Shown here: in pieces, positions 49,014 through 58,109 of the stretch
Layout of the letters: every line of letters begins with the position of its first letter
Position numbering within the stretch: position 1 is the stretch's first letter
Origin: Novosphingobium sp. NDB2Meth1
GTDB taxonomy: Bacteria; Pseudomonadota; Alphaproteobacteria; Sphingomonadales; Sphingomonadaceae
Reading direction: 5' to 3'
Assembly (NCBI RefSeq): GCF_900117425.1
Contig: NZ_FPEH01000011.1
Span: 62,001 to 126,000, forward strand
DNA length: 64,000 nt
The notes under the pieces: generated by a model
Database searches by the model: none
Seen by the model: only the letters and a program-made list of their open reading frames with translations
Told to the model about the DNA's origin: nothing
Program-made: the position numbers and the translations under genes

Positions 49014-51302
49014 ATGCATGCGCCCCCTTCGACCGAATCCGCAAATGCCTGGCTCGATGGCCTGAACCCGCCGCAGCGCGAAGCCGTGCTGACGACGGAA
49101 GGCCCCGTGCTCATGCTCGCGGGGGCGGGCACCGGCAAGACCGCCGCGCTCACCGCGCGCCTTGCGAACCTCTTGCGTTCGCGCCTCGCCTGGCCGTCGG
49201 AAATCCTCTGCGTAACCTTCACCAACAAGGCCGCGCGCGAAATGCGCGAGCGCGTCGGACACATGATCGGCCCGGCGGTCGAGGGCATGCCGTGGCTCGG
49301 CACGTTCCACTCGGTCGCCGCGAAGATGCTGCGCCGCCATGCCGAACTCGTCGGCCTGCAGAGCACCTTCACGATCATCGATACGGATGACCAGCTGCGG
49401 CTTTTGAAACAGCTCATCGTCGCGGAAGGCCTTGATGAAAAGCGCTGGCCCGCGCGCCAGCTGGCCGGTCTGATCGACCGATGGAAGAACCGCGGGCTTG
49501 GCCCAAAGGACCTCGACGCACTCGACAACGAGGCTTACGCCAACGGCAAGGGCGCGAAGTTCTACGCCCTCTATCAGGACCGCCTGCGCGCGCTCAACGC
49601 CTGCGATTTCGGCGATCTCACGCTGCATATGCTCACCATCTTCAAGCAGCACCGCGAAGTGCTGGAGAGCTGGCAGAACCGCTTCAAGTACGTGATGGTC
49701 GACGAGTATCAGGATACCAACGCCGTCCAGTACCTCTGGCTCCGCCTTCTCGCGCAGGGCCGCAAGAACATCTGCGTGGTGGGCGACGACGACCAGTCGA
49801 TCTATTCATGGCGCGGCGCAGAAGTCGCCAATATCCTGCGCTTCGAAAAGGATTTTCCCGGCGCCAAGGTGATCCGGCTGGAGCAGAACTACCGCTCCAC
49901 CCCGCATATCCTCGCCGCTGCCGGCGGGGTCATCGCGGAGAACAGCCAGCGCCTCGGCAAGACGCTGTGGACCGAGGTCAATGGCGGCGACAAGGTCCGC
50001 GTCATCGGCGTATGGGACGGCCCCGAGGAAGCCCGCCGCGTCGGCGAGGAGATCGAGCGGCTGGAGCGCGAAGGCGCGCCGCTCGACCGCATCGCCATCC
50101 TCGTGCGCGCCTCGTTCCAGACGCGCGAGTTCGAAGACCGCTTCATCCAGATCGGCCTCGCCTACAAGATCGTCGGCGGCTTCCGCTTCTACGAACGCGC
50201 CGAAATTCGCGACGCGCTCGCCTACTTGCGCGTCATCGCCTCCCCGCAGGACGACCTCGCGTTCGAGCGCATCTACAACGCCCCCAAGCGGGGGCTGGGT
50301 GACAAGACGCTGGAAAAGCTCCACCGCCACGCCCGCGCGCGCGCGATTCCGCTGGCCGCCGCCGCGATCGAACTTTGCGATACCGACGAACTCCCCGCCC
50401 GCGCCCGCGCCACGCTCGCCAGCCTGATGCGCGATTTCCTGCGCTGGCGCGACGGGATCGCCACGCTCACCCCCGCCGAACTCCTGCGCACCGTACTCGA
50501 CGAGAGCGGCTACACCGCCGCGCTGCAGGCCGAAAAGAGTACCGAAGCCTCGGGCCGCCTCGAAAACCTCGTCGAATTGGCCCGCGCGATGGAGGAATAC
50601 GAGACGCTCGGCGACTTCCTCGAACACGTCAGCCTCGTCATGGACAACGACGCGGCGGCGGATACCGAGAAGGTGACGGTGATGACCATCCACGCCGCCA
50701 AGGGGCTGGAGTTCGACAACGTGTTCCTCCCCGGCTGGGAAGAAGGCGTCTTCCCCTCGCAGCGCGCGCTCGACGAAGGCGGCCTCGCCAGCCTCGAGGA
50801 GGAACGTCGCCTCGCCTATGTCGCGATCACCCGCGCGCGCCGCCGCTGCACGATCCTCCACGCCGCCAACCGCCGCATCTACGGCCAGTGGACCAGCTCG
50901 ATCCCCAGCCGCTTCGTCGGCGAGCTGCCGGCCGACCATATCGAGGAGGAAACCACCCTCTCCGGCGGCGCCTCGCTCTGGCGCGCGCAGTGGTCCGAAC
51001 ACTCGGATCCGTTCGCGCATGTCGCCAGCGCCAACCCCGCGCGCAACCTCACCCGCGGTCCCGGCTGGCAGCGCGCTGCGGCGACCACTTACGACCCCAC
51101 CCCCAAACGCATCGCCGAACCCAGCCGCTCCGCCGCGAGCTTCGCCGCGAAACCCCGCACCGACATTTCCGTGGGCACCCGCGTGTTCCACGACAAGTTC
51201 GGCTACGGCACGGTCGCCGCGCAGGAAGGCAACAAGCTGGAGATCGATTTCGAGACCGGCGATCGGAAGCGGGTGATCGATAGCTTTGTGAAGGCGGCTT
51301 GA
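49014..51302 (+). CDS. pcrA: UvrD/PcrA family ATP-dependent DNA helicase
   Basis: 762 residues from ATG 49014; a TTG at 48978 is an alternative. Superfamily 1A motifs: Q motif LNPPQREAV, Walker A LAGAGTGKTAALTARL, CVTFTNKAAREM, Walker B VDEYQDTNAVQY, GDDDQSIYSWRGA, EQNYRST, TIHAAKGLEFDNVFLPG, and VAITRARRR. The C-terminal ~45 residues (VFHDKFGYGTVAAQEG) form the Tudor-like PcrA domain that touches RNA polymerase. Roles: repair, replication and transcription-coupled repair. Confidence 0.94.
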   Translation: MHAPPSTESANAWLDGLNPPQREAVLTTEGPVLMLAGAGTGKTAALTARLANLLRSRLAWPSEILCVTFTNKAAREMRERVGHMIGPAVEGMPWLGTFHSVAAKMLRRHAELVGLQSTFTIIDTDDQLRLLKQLIVAEGLDEKRWPARQLAGLIDRWKNRGLGPKDLDALDNEAYANGKGAKFYALYQDRLRALNACDFGDLTLHMLTIFKQHREVLESWQNRFKYVMVDEYQDTNAVQYLWLRLLAQGRKNICVVGDDDQSIYSWRGAEVANILRFEKDFPGAKVIRLEQNYRSTPHILAAAGGVIAENSQRLGKTLWTEVNGGDKVRVIGVWDGPEEARRVGEEIERLEREGAPLDRIAILVRASFQTREFEDRFIQIGLAYKIVGGFRFYERAEIRDALAYLRVIASPQDDLAFERIYNAPKRGLGDKTLEKLHRHARARAIPLAAAAIELCDTDELPARARATLASLMRDFLRWRDGIATLTPAELLRTVLDESGYTAALQAEKSTEASGRLENLVELARAMEEYETLGDFLEHVSLVMDNDAAADTEKVTVMTIHAAKGLEFDNVFLPGWEEGVFPSQRALDEGGLASLEEERRLAYVAITRARRRCTILHAANRRIYGQWTSSIPSRFVGELPADHIEEETTLSGGASLWRAQWSEHSDPFAHVASANPARNLTRGPGWQRAAATTYDPTPKRIAEPSRSAASFAAKPRTDISVGTRVFHDKFGYGTVAAQEGNKLEIDFETGDRKRVIDSFVKAA

Positions 51303-51313
51303 GGGGAAAGCGG

Positions 51314-51649
51314 ATGAAGAAGTCGTTCCTTATCCTACTTCTTCTCGTCGCCAGCTGCACAAAGGGTGCCGAGTTTGACCGAGAGCGCTGGCTAAAGGCC
51401 GATCTCAGTGGTCGTGAACGTGCGAACATCATGCCCGATCTCGTTCGTAAGCATCGGCTCTATGGGATGACGCGAACCGAAGTTGTCGCCTTGCTTGGCC
51501 CTCCGACTCCAACGGACAAATGGGCTGGTTCTGACATGGTCTATGTTCTCGGTAATGACGGGAGCTTACTCCCAATCGACCATGCATGGTTGACCCTCAC
51601 TCTAGACAAGCAAGAGCGTGTCGTGTCCTTCAAGCAAACAGTTGATTGA
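51314..51649 (+). CDS. Small BamE/SmpA-like lipoprotein
   Basis: 111 residues from ATG 51314 with AGGGGAAAG upstream. Lipobox LLVASC. The mature part resembles the small BamE/SmpA-like fold (KHRLYGMTRTEVVALLGPPT, then VYVLGNDG and LTLTLDKQERVVSF). The gene is visibly less GC-rich than its neighbours, and codon use differs, which suggests transfer. It lies 11 bases after the helicase stop. Function unknown. Confidence 0.75.
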   Translation: MKKSFLILLLLVASCTKGAEFDRERWLKADLSGRERANIMPDLVRKHRLYGMTRTEVVALLGPPTPTDKWAGSDMVYVLGNDGSLLPIDHAWLTLTLDKQERVVSFKQTVD

Positions 51650-51706
51650 CAAGATTCTGGATCACGAGACGCTCTGATCCTAGTGAACCTATATTGATAT
51701 TTCTTC

Positions 51707-51798
51707 CGTCACCCCGTGCTTGACACGGGGTTAGGCTGTTCTTCCGGCACGGCGCTGAAAGAAGAAAAGCCAAGGCCCGGATCAAGTCCGGGCCGACG
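51707..51798. repeat. Extragenic repeat, CGTCACCCCG...CCCGGATCAAGTCCGGG type
   Basis: CGTCACCCCGTGCTTGACACGGGG at the left and GGCCCGGATCAAGTCCGGGC...CGACG at the right, with each arm also forming its own hairpin. One copy in the window. Confidence 0.7.
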
Positions 51799-51836
51799 AT
51801 CACTGCTGATATCAGCCTGCGTCAATCACCAAACAT

Positions 51837-51907
51837 CCGTTCGTGTCGAGCGAAGTCGAGACACCACACACAGCACATCATGTCTCGACTTCGCTCGACA
51901 CGAACGG
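51837..51907. repeat. Palindromic repeat, GTGTCGAGCGAAGTCGAG family, copy 2
   Basis: 27-bp perfect arms (51837-51863 and 51881-51907), same sequence as copy 1 at 42965, different centre. It lies just after the DEAD-box gene 3' end. The 273-bp space between the lipoprotein and that gene holds this and the previous repeat and nothing else. Confidence 0.85.
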
Positions 51908-51922
51908 GTGAATGAGAAGTGA

Positions 51923-53341
51923 TTAAAGCGCCGAAACGCTGAGGAACCCCGGCACCGGCCCGTTCCACTCGCCCGGCTGCGAGGGCAGCTCCGTCAGCAC
52001 GTCCTTGGGCGGACGCGGTTCATCCCGCCTTGCGCGGGGTGCTCGCACCGGGGCTGCTTCGCGTGCCGGTGTCTCCGCCAATTCGGGCGAAACCTCGATC
52101 TCGTCCACCGGCGCCGCCGCCTTGGGCGCACGCTCCCGCCGCGGTGCCCGTTCACCACGCGGCGCGCGCTCGGCCCGCGGCGCCTGCTCGCGCTTCTCGG
52201 CAGGCGCTGCCGCTTCCGGCTCGCCGCCTTCCAGCGTGAACACCGGGATCTTCATCCCCGTCAGCTTCTCGACGTTGGCGATGGCTTCCGCATCCTCGCT
52301 CGTCACGAAGGTAAACGCTCGTCCCGTCGCGCCTGCGCGGCCCGTGCGGCCGATGCGGTGGACGTAGTCGTCCGGGTGCCACGGCGTGTCGTAGTTGAAA
52401 ACGTGGCTCACGCCCTTCACGTCGAGGCCGCGCGCGGCGACGTCGGACGCCACGAGGATCGAGATCACCCCGTCCTTGAACTTCTGCAGTTCGGCGTTGC
52501 GCGCGTTCTGGTCCATGTCGCCATGGATCTCACCTGCCGAAAAACCGCTCTGCTGCAAGCTCTTGGCCAGCTCGCGCACCGTCGTCTTGCGGTTGGCGAA
52601 GATGATCGCGGTGCCGACATTGTCGGTGCGCAGCAGGTGGCGTAGCGCCTCGCGCTTGCCGCGCGTGGAAACATGGATCTTGTGCTGGGCGATGTTCGAA
52701 TTGTTCGAGGCCGGCCGCGCCACTTCGATGTATTTGGGATTGCTGAGGAACTTGTCCGCCAGCTTCTTGATCACCGGCGGCATCGTCGCCGAGAACAGCA
52801 GCGTCTGGCGCGTCGTCGGCAGACGCGAGCAGATCGTCTCGATATCCGGGATGAACCCCATGTCGAGCATGCGGTCCGCCTCGTCGATCACCAGCAGCTC
52901 GCAGCCCGTCAGCAGGATCTTGCCCCGCTCGAACAGGTCCATCAGCCGGCCCGGGGTGGCGATCAGCACGTCGACGCCGTCGGACAGCGCCTTGACCTGA
53001 TCGCCCATCTGCACGCCGCCGATCAGCAGCGCCATCTTGAGATCGTGGTTCTTGCCATACTTCTCGAAGTTCTCGGCCACCTGCGCGGCAAGCTCGCGCG
53101 TCGGCTCGAGGATCAGCGAGCGCGGCATCAGCGCGCGGCGGCGGCCATGCGCGAGGATATCGATCATCGGCAGCACGAAGCTCGCCGTCTTGCCCGTCCC
53201 CGTCTGCGCGATGCCGATGATGTCGCGCATCATCAGCACCGAGGGGATGGCCTGCGCCTGGATCGCAGTCGGCGTGTCGTAGCCGGCGTCGGTTACCGAC
53301 TGCAGCAATTCGTCAGACAGGCCGAGATCGGCAAATTTCAT
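51923..53341 (-). CDS. DEAD-box ATP-dependent RNA helicase (RhlE-like)
   Basis: 472 residues from ATG 53341. All core motifs present: GYDTPTAIQAQAIP (Q), AQTGTGKT, PTRELAAQV, VDVLIATPGRLMD, VIDEADRMLD, FSATMPP, VASDVAARGLDV, HRIGRTGRAG. A C-terminal Arg/Ala/Pro-rich disordered tail (residues ~380-470) likely binds RNA. Unwinds RNA in ribosome assembly or mRNA decay. Weak ribosome site. Confidence 0.94.
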   Translation of the reverse strand: MKFADLGLSDELLQSVTDAGYDTPTAIQAQAIPSVLMMRDIIGIAQTGTGKTASFVLPMIDILAHGRRRALMPRSLILEPTRELAAQVAENFEKYGKNHDLKMALLIGGVQMGDQVKALSDGVDVLIATPGRLMDLFERGKILLTGCELLVIDEADRMLDMGFIPDIETICSRLPTTRQTLLFSATMPPVIKKLADKFLSNPKYIEVARPASNNSNIAQHKIHVSTRGKREALRHLLRTDNVGTAIIFANRKTTVRELAKSLQQSGFSAGEIHGDMDQNARNAELQKFKDGVISILVASDVAARGLDVKGVSHVFNYDTPWHPDDYVHRIGRTGRAGATGRAFTFVTSEDAEAIANVEKLTGMKIPVFTLEGGEPEAAAPAEKREQAPRAERAPRGERAPRRERAPKAAAPVDEIEVSPELAETPAREAAPVRAPRARRDEPRPPKDVLTELPSQPGEWNGPVPGFLSVSAL

Positions 53342-53486
53342 GTGGGCTGATGATCCGAAAAAGGGCGCGCAAGATTGTCCGACGCGCGGAAGGCGTGGCC
53401 ATGTGGCGCGCCATCGTGGCCTCGCGCCTAGGCGCAAAGGCGGGCAAAAGTCAAGGAAATGGGTTACGGATGCGCAGGGTTTGCGC

Positions 53487-54131
53487 TCAATTCCCGTCGA
53501 CCGGAACGTATTCGTGCACGTCCTTGAGCTTGCAGGTCGTCCCCGCACGCGAATGGATCGCATCGCGGCCGACGCAAAGCTGGCCGTCGCTCGTCTTCGA
53601 CATGTAGAAACCCAGGTAGAAATCGCGTGCGCTGCAGGCCTTCTCGAGGCCCGCCGCGATCATCCGGCGGTCGCGCATGTAGAACATCAGCCGCCCGTCG
53701 GTGATCGGCTGCACGGCGGCGATGCCCATGGCCGGCATGCACTTGCCCGTCTTGCGCTCCCGGAATCGCGGCGCATTGGGCCGCATTTGCGGCAGGGTCG
53801 GCTGCAGTATCGGTTGCATCGGCTGCAGCGGCAGAATCTGCGGCGCAACCGCATTGCGCCCGGCATCGCGCGGCGTCACGCGGATGATCACCTGCTGTTC
53901 GATACGCACCTGGTCCCACACATCGCCCGCCAGCGGATTGACGGCGGCCCCGCCGGGCAAGGCGCCCTGCGGCCCCACGAGCAACGGCGAATCCGGCGGC
54001 AGCGTGGCCGCGGTCCAGATATCCTCCTCGCCCGCGGCATCGTCATCAAACAGCGCAAATGCGCTGCCATCTGCCGGAAGGCCCGGCAGGACCAGAGCGA
54101 AGCTCGCGAAGAGGCCGAATAACGTTGTCAT
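53487..54131 (-). CDS. Secreted protein of unknown function
   Basis: 214 residues from ATG 54131. Signal peptide of about 28 residues (LFGLFASFALVLPGLPADG). The middle is Pro/Gln/Met-rich and low in complexity (LPLQPMQPILQPTLPQMRPN). The C-terminal ~90 residues are compact with four cysteines (GKCMPAMGIAAVQPI, EKACSARDFYLGFYMSK, GQLCVGRDAIHSR, TTCKLKDV), likely two disulphides. No family recognised; similar proteins appear limited to sphingomonads (recollection, unchecked). Confidence 0.7.
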   Translation of the reverse strand: MTTLFGLFASFALVLPGLPADGSAFALFDDDAAGEEDIWTAATLPPDSPLLVGPQGALPGGAAVNPLAGDVWDQVRIEQQVIIRVTPRDAGRNAVAPQILPLQPMQPILQPTLPQMRPNAPRFRERKTGKCMPAMGIAAVQPITDGRLMFYMRDRRMIAAGLEKACSARDFYLGFYMSKTSDGQLCVGRDAIHSRAGTTCKLKDVHEYVPVDGN

Positions 54132-54312
54132 GGCGACAGCAGAAGCAGCGTGGTCCCTCGAATCAGTGTTTCCGCCCTGACGGTTTTTTCGGGCATTCCA
54201 TGCGCCCGGAGAATCGTCATCTCTCGGTAGCACTTCTGCTTGAACCCCCGCTTAACTCGGCTGGCAGAAAAAATGAATTGCCCGCTGCGGCCTGCCGGGG
54301 GTAGCCAGAGAC

Positions 54313-55746
54313 ATGTCGACCGAAATTGATCACAACGCCTTTGTCGCCGAAGCTGCCGAGCTGCTTGGGGCCCGCGGGTTCACCACCGATCCCGATCTCA
54401 TGGCGCCATGGCTGACCGACTGGCGCGGGCGGTTCACCGGCCGGGCGCTCGCGATGGCCTCGCCGGCCTCGACCGCCGAAGTGTCCGATTTGATCAAACT
54501 TTGCGCGAAGCACCGCGTGCCGATCGTGCCGCAAGGGGGCAACAGCGGCATGTCAGGTGGCGCCACGCCCGATTGCGAGGGCCACGCCCTCCTGCTCAGC
54601 CTGCGCCGGATGAACACGATCCGCCGCCTCGATGCCGAAAACCGCATGGTCACCGCCGACGCCGGCGTTGTCCTGCAGACCCTCCATGAAGCCGCGGATG
54701 AAGCCGGCCTGCGCTTTGCCCTCACCCTCGGCGGCAAGGGCTCGGCCACGATCGGCGGCCTCATTTCGACCAACGCGGGCGGCACGCAAGTGCTGCGCCA
54801 TGGCACGATGCGCGCGATGGTGCTGGGGCTCGAGGCGGTCATGGCGGACGGGTCGGTGCTCGATACGCTCACCCCGCTCAAGAAGGACAACCGCGGCTTC
54901 GATCTCAAGCAGGTGCTGATCGGCTCGGAAGGCACAATGGGTGTGATCACCGCCGCCACCTTGCGGCTGGAGCCCCGCATTGCCGGGCGCACCGTGCTGT
55001 GGGCGGGCCTTGCCTCGCTGTCCGACGCGCGCGCGCTGTTGCTGCATGCCGAGAGCATTGCCGGGCCTGCACTCGAGGGGTTCGAAGTCATGCCGCAACA
55101 TTCGCTGGCCGCGGTGCTCGATTATCTGCCGGGCGCACGCGCGCCGCTGGCTGAGCCGCATCCGTGGCATGCGCTGATCGAGCTGGTCGCCGAAAGCGAT
55201 GCCGCCGCCGAACGCCTGCCTGACCTCGCCGAAACCATGCTCGCCTCGGCGTTCGAAGTCGGGCTCATCGCCGATGCCACGATCAGCACGAGCGAGGCCC
55301 AGGCCGAAGCGTTCTGGGCGCTGCGCGATGCGATTGCCCCGGCCGAGCGGGCGCTGGGCCCTGCCGTCCAGCATGACATCAGCGTGCCGACGCAACTGAT
55401 GGCCCAATTCGTCGAGCATGCCGTCCCGCTGCTCGAAGCGGCCTGGCCCGGCACTCGCGCGGTCGGCTTCGGGCATCTCGGCGATGGCAACATCCACTTC
55501 CACGTCCTCGCGCCGCAAGGCGTCGATCCGGCCGCCTGGCAGCAGGGCGACGGCAAGGCGATCAGCGCGCAAGTCCACGATCTCGTGACCCAATGGGGCG
55601 GCTCGATCTCCGCCGAGCACGGCATCGGTCAGTTGAAGCGCGACGAACTGGCCCGGCTGGGTGACCCGGTTGCGCTGTCCATGCTGCGCCAGATCAAGGC
55701 CGCGCTCGATCCGCAGGGCCTGCTCAATCCCGGCAAGCTGGTCTGA
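54313..55746 (+). CDS. FAD-binding oxidoreductase of the GlcD/D-2-hydroxyglutarate dehydrogenase type
   Basis: 477 residues. N-terminal FAD-binding domain with HRVPIVPQGGNSGMSGGATP and GGKGSATIGGLISTNAGG; C-terminal domain with the metal/substrate motif GFGHLGDGNIHFHV and SAEHGIGQLKRDELAR. Oxidises a D-2-hydroxyacid such as D-lactate, glycolate or D-2-hydroxyglutarate; which one is not decided. Alone on its transcript, 180 bases from the divergent secreted protein. Confidence 0.92.
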   Translation: MSTEIDHNAFVAEAAELLGARGFTTDPDLMAPWLTDWRGRFTGRALAMASPASTAEVSDLIKLCAKHRVPIVPQGGNSGMSGGATPDCEGHALLLSLRRMNTIRRLDAENRMVTADAGVVLQTLHEAADEAGLRFALTLGGKGSATIGGLISTNAGGTQVLRHGTMRAMVLGLEAVMADGSVLDTLTPLKKDNRGFDLKQVLIGSEGTMGVITAATLRLEPRIAGRTVLWAGLASLSDARALLLHAESIAGPALEGFEVMPQHSLAAVLDYLPGARAPLAEPHPWHALIELVAESDAAAERLPDLAETMLASAFEVGLIADATISTSEAQAEAFWALRDAIAPAERALGPAVQHDISVPTQLMAQFVEHAVPLLEAAWPGTRAVGFGHLGDGNIHFHVLAPQGVDPAAWQQGDGKAISAQVHDLVTQWGGSISAEHGIGQLKRDELARLGDPVALSMLRQIKAALDPQGLLNPGKLV

Positions 55747-55885
55747 CGAAAAAATTCCCGCTGTGTGACAGCCGCGTTGCAGCCGGCCTTGCGCAGCCCC
55801 GGTACAATCCCTAAACGGCGCGCTCCCGCCGCAATCCCGCCGGTTTTGGCGCGTGCATGGCAACCAGTCTGACGGAGAGAATACC

Positions 55886-56656
55886 ATGGCGAGCGCGCCG
55901 CAGTCCCTGCCCTTGTTTTACAACGATCTCGCGCCGCTGAATCTTCGCGATCACGCGAACTGGAAGGCGCGCGCCGCCGACAAGGCGACCTGGATGATCG
56001 GCCAGCATGCGATCCCGCTGACGGTCGAGGAATTCCCGCAGGCCGCACGCCACTTCCCGATCATCTTCGCCTCGGGCGAAAACCCGGTGCCGCTGGCGCT
56101 GATGGGCCTCAACGAAGGCATCAACGTGTTCGTCGACGCCGAGGGCAATGTGGCCCCGAACACCTACGTTCCGGCCTATGCCCGCCGCTACCCCTTCCTC
56201 CTTGCCAAGCTGACGCCGGACACCACCGACCTGTCGCTGTGCTTCGACGCTTCGACGAATCTGCTCGGCGATTTCGAGGATGGTGAGCCGCTGTTCACCG
56301 GTGAAGAACCCTCGGAAGCGACCCGCAACGTGCTGCAGTTCTGCGAGCAGTTCGAACAGGCCGGCCAGCGCACGCAGGCCTTTGTCGAGGAACTGACCAA
56401 GCACGACCTGCTCATGGACGGCGAAGCCGCGATCCAGCAGACCGGCGTCGAGCAGCCCTTCGTCTACCGCGGCTTCCAGATGGTGAACCAGGAAAAGCTG
56501 CGCGATATGCGCGGCGATGTCCTGCGCGGCTGGGCGCAGAGCGGCCTGCTGCCGCTGGTCTACGCGCACGTGTTCTCGCTCGATCTGATGAGCGTGATCT
56601 TCGGCAAGCAGGTGGAGCAGGGCGTCGGCCCGACCCCGCCGCTTCCGGCGTTCTGA
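55886..56656 (+). CDS. SapC family protein
   Basis: 256 residues from ATG 55886 with GGAGAG upstream. SapC family pattern: LRDHANWKARAADKATWMIG, EFPQAARHFPIIFASGEN, GNVAPNTYVPAYARRYPF, LLMDGEAAIQQTG and the C-terminal LPLVYAHVFSLDLM. First described beside S-layer genes in Campylobacter. In alphaproteobacteria the role is unclear and its neighbours often import organic matter. Cytosolic by sequence. An sRNA candidate lies downstream on the same strand. Confidence 0.9.
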   Translation: MASAPQSLPLFYNDLAPLNLRDHANWKARAADKATWMIGQHAIPLTVEEFPQAARHFPIIFASGENPVPLALMGLNEGINVFVDAEGNVAPNTYVPAYARRYPFLLAKLTPDTTDLSLCFDASTNLLGDFEDGEPLFTGEEPSEATRNVLQFCEQFEQAGQRTQAFVEELTKHDLLMDGEAAIQQTGVEQPFVYRGFQMVNQEKLRDMRGDVLRGWAQSGLLPLVYAHVFSLDLMSVIFGKQVEQGVGPTPPLPAF

Positions 56657-56721
56657 TAACATCGTAATACCAATCAGATAGGGTCGGCATAAACTCCCGC
56701 CAGATCGGACGCCAAAAGGCC

Positions 56722-56750
56722 TTGCCTTGGCGGGAGGCACCACCTATCTT
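56722..56750 (+). promoter_or_regulatory. Predicted promoter of the small RNA
   Basis: TTGCCT (56722-56727), 17-nt spacer, TATCTT (56745-56750). The start would be near 56757, giving a transcript of about 100 nt that ends at the terminator T-run. Confidence 0.45.
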
Positions 56751-56756
56751 CCGTAA

Positions 56757-56857
56757 GTCGCGACGGTGCTCCCCTCATGGCCCGGCGCGGCGGGTGCACT
56801 TGGTGCACCTCCTCCCTGAACCTTGGCCACCTGGAGCACTGCTCCAGGTGGTTTTTT
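56757..56857 (+). ncRNA. Candidate cuckoo-type small RNA with CCTCCTCCC motif
   Basis: No credible ORF. A 7-bp hairpin GGTGCAC-TTG-GTGCACC (56793-56809) is followed by CCTCCTCCC (56808-56816), an anti-Shine-Dalgarno sequence. Then comes a strong terminator: CCACCTGGAGC and GCTCCAGGTGG (56827-56851) with six Ts (56852-56857). This layout matches the cuckoo RNAs of alphaproteobacteria (known as the CCUCCUCCC-bearing sRNAs, for example CcsR in Rhodobacter), which act on mRNAs or bind regulatory proteins. The 5' end is predicted, not known. Confidence 0.6.
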
Positions 56858-56872
56858 CATGATCTCAAGAGC

Positions 56873-57898
56873 TTACTCGGCAGCCGCGCGCCAACGGCCG
56901 CGCTCGCGGCCAAGGTCTGCGACGGCAATCGCCATGCGCTGGACCAAAGCGGTCACCACGTCGACGGTCGCGGCGAGTCCCGGTCCCGGCTCCGCCATCG
57001 CCGGATCAAGGTAGGTCCGCCGGTCGATTTCCAGCTGGAGACAATGGATTCCATCCTTCCGCCGCGCGTGCCGTTCCAGCACATAGCCGCCGGCATAGGG
57101 CCGGTTGTGCGCGGTCAGCCGCCGCGCCTGACCCAGTGCGGCAAAGGCCTCGGCCACCAGCGCGCCGTCGCAGGCTGCACCGAACCGGTCGCCCAGCACG
57201 AACTCTGCGGCAGGCTCGCCGGCCCGTGCGGGCAGCGGCGGCATCGAATGAAGGTCGATCAGCAGCGCCGCCCCCCACCGTGCCCGCACGCTGTCGAGCA
57301 AGGCCGCGAGTGCCGCGTGATAGGGCACGTGCACCCCATCGATCCGCGCGGCGAGATCATCAGGCGCGATCGGCCACTTCCACAGCTCGCCAAGGCCAGG
57401 CAGCCGCCGCGGCACGAGGCCCAGCCCGCTCCGCGCGCGGCGCCCGGATGACGGGCTGGCGGGTGCAGAACTCGCATCAGGCGCGCCGCCGCCGACCATG
57501 TCCCAATCGACATCGTCGCTCGCGCGGTTGAGATCGATCATCGCGCGCGGGGCATGGGCCACCAGCAACGCGGCCCCGGTCCGCTCGGCCACCGCCTTGC
57601 CGACAAGATCGACCAGCCGGTCCTCCAGCCGCGGCGCACTGTAGGCCGGCTGGCGCATGCGGGAGATCAGTTCGGACGGATAGCTGCGCCCGGCATGCGG
57701 CACCGCGATCACCACCGGCACCGGTGAGGGATCGTGCTGCCAGACGGTGAACGCAGCCGCCCCCTCCAGCCCGGGCACACGCCCGCCGCTGCGGGTCATG
57801 CCGCCGCTGAAGCTCGCAGTGCTGCCGCGCGCAGGCGATTCGCCCCCGGACAGGAAGAGTCGATCCATCGACGAAAGCTGCCGGGCTTTGGCGCGCAT
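56873..57898 (-). CDS. N-formylglutamate amidohydrolase family protein
   Basis: 341 residues from ATG 57898, preceded by GGAG; further ATGs at 57931 and 57868 are possible. Family motifs VVIAVPHAGRSYPSEL and LLIDLHSMPPLP, then TAHNRPYAGGYVLERHA and LQLEIDRRTYLDPA. Zinc hydrolase releasing formate from N-formylglutamate in histidine breakdown, but no hut genes adjoin it, so the substrate may differ. Ends 16 bases after the sRNA terminator of the opposite strand. Confidence 0.9.
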   Translation of the reverse strand: MRAKARQLSSMDRLFLSGGESPARGSTASFSGGMTRSGGRVPGLEGAAAFTVWQHDPSPVPVVIAVPHAGRSYPSELISRMRQPAYSAPRLEDRLVDLVGKAVAERTGAALLVAHAPRAMIDLNRASDDVDWDMVGGGAPDASSAPASPSSGRRARSGLGLVPRRLPGLGELWKWPIAPDDLAARIDGVHVPYHAALAALLDSVRARWGAALLIDLHSMPPLPARAGEPAAEFVLGDRFGAACDGALVAEAFAALGQARRLTAHNRPYAGGYVLERHARRKDGIHCLQLEIDRRTYLDPAMAEPGPGLAATVDVVTALVQRMAIAVADLGRERGRWRAAAE

Positions 57899-58109
57899 GT
57901 CAAAGTGCTCCGTGGGGCGCAAGGCACGCATAAGTAGCTGCCACAGGACTGTTCAGCGAGTATGGCGCTGCCACTGCGTTTGTCCCCTAGCACCCGGTCT
58001 GGACGGAATGTTAACCTGCCCAGGTGTAGGCCATCGCCCCAGGGGCAGTGTCTGCATCGGCCCCGCGGGCACGATAACCAGGCAAACCGGCAAGACTTTG
58101 AAGGTGACC

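Noticed and set aside
56777..57451. 224-codon plus-strand frame downstream of sapC
   Set aside because: It reads through the terminator and antisense to the amidohydrolase; composition is shadow-like.
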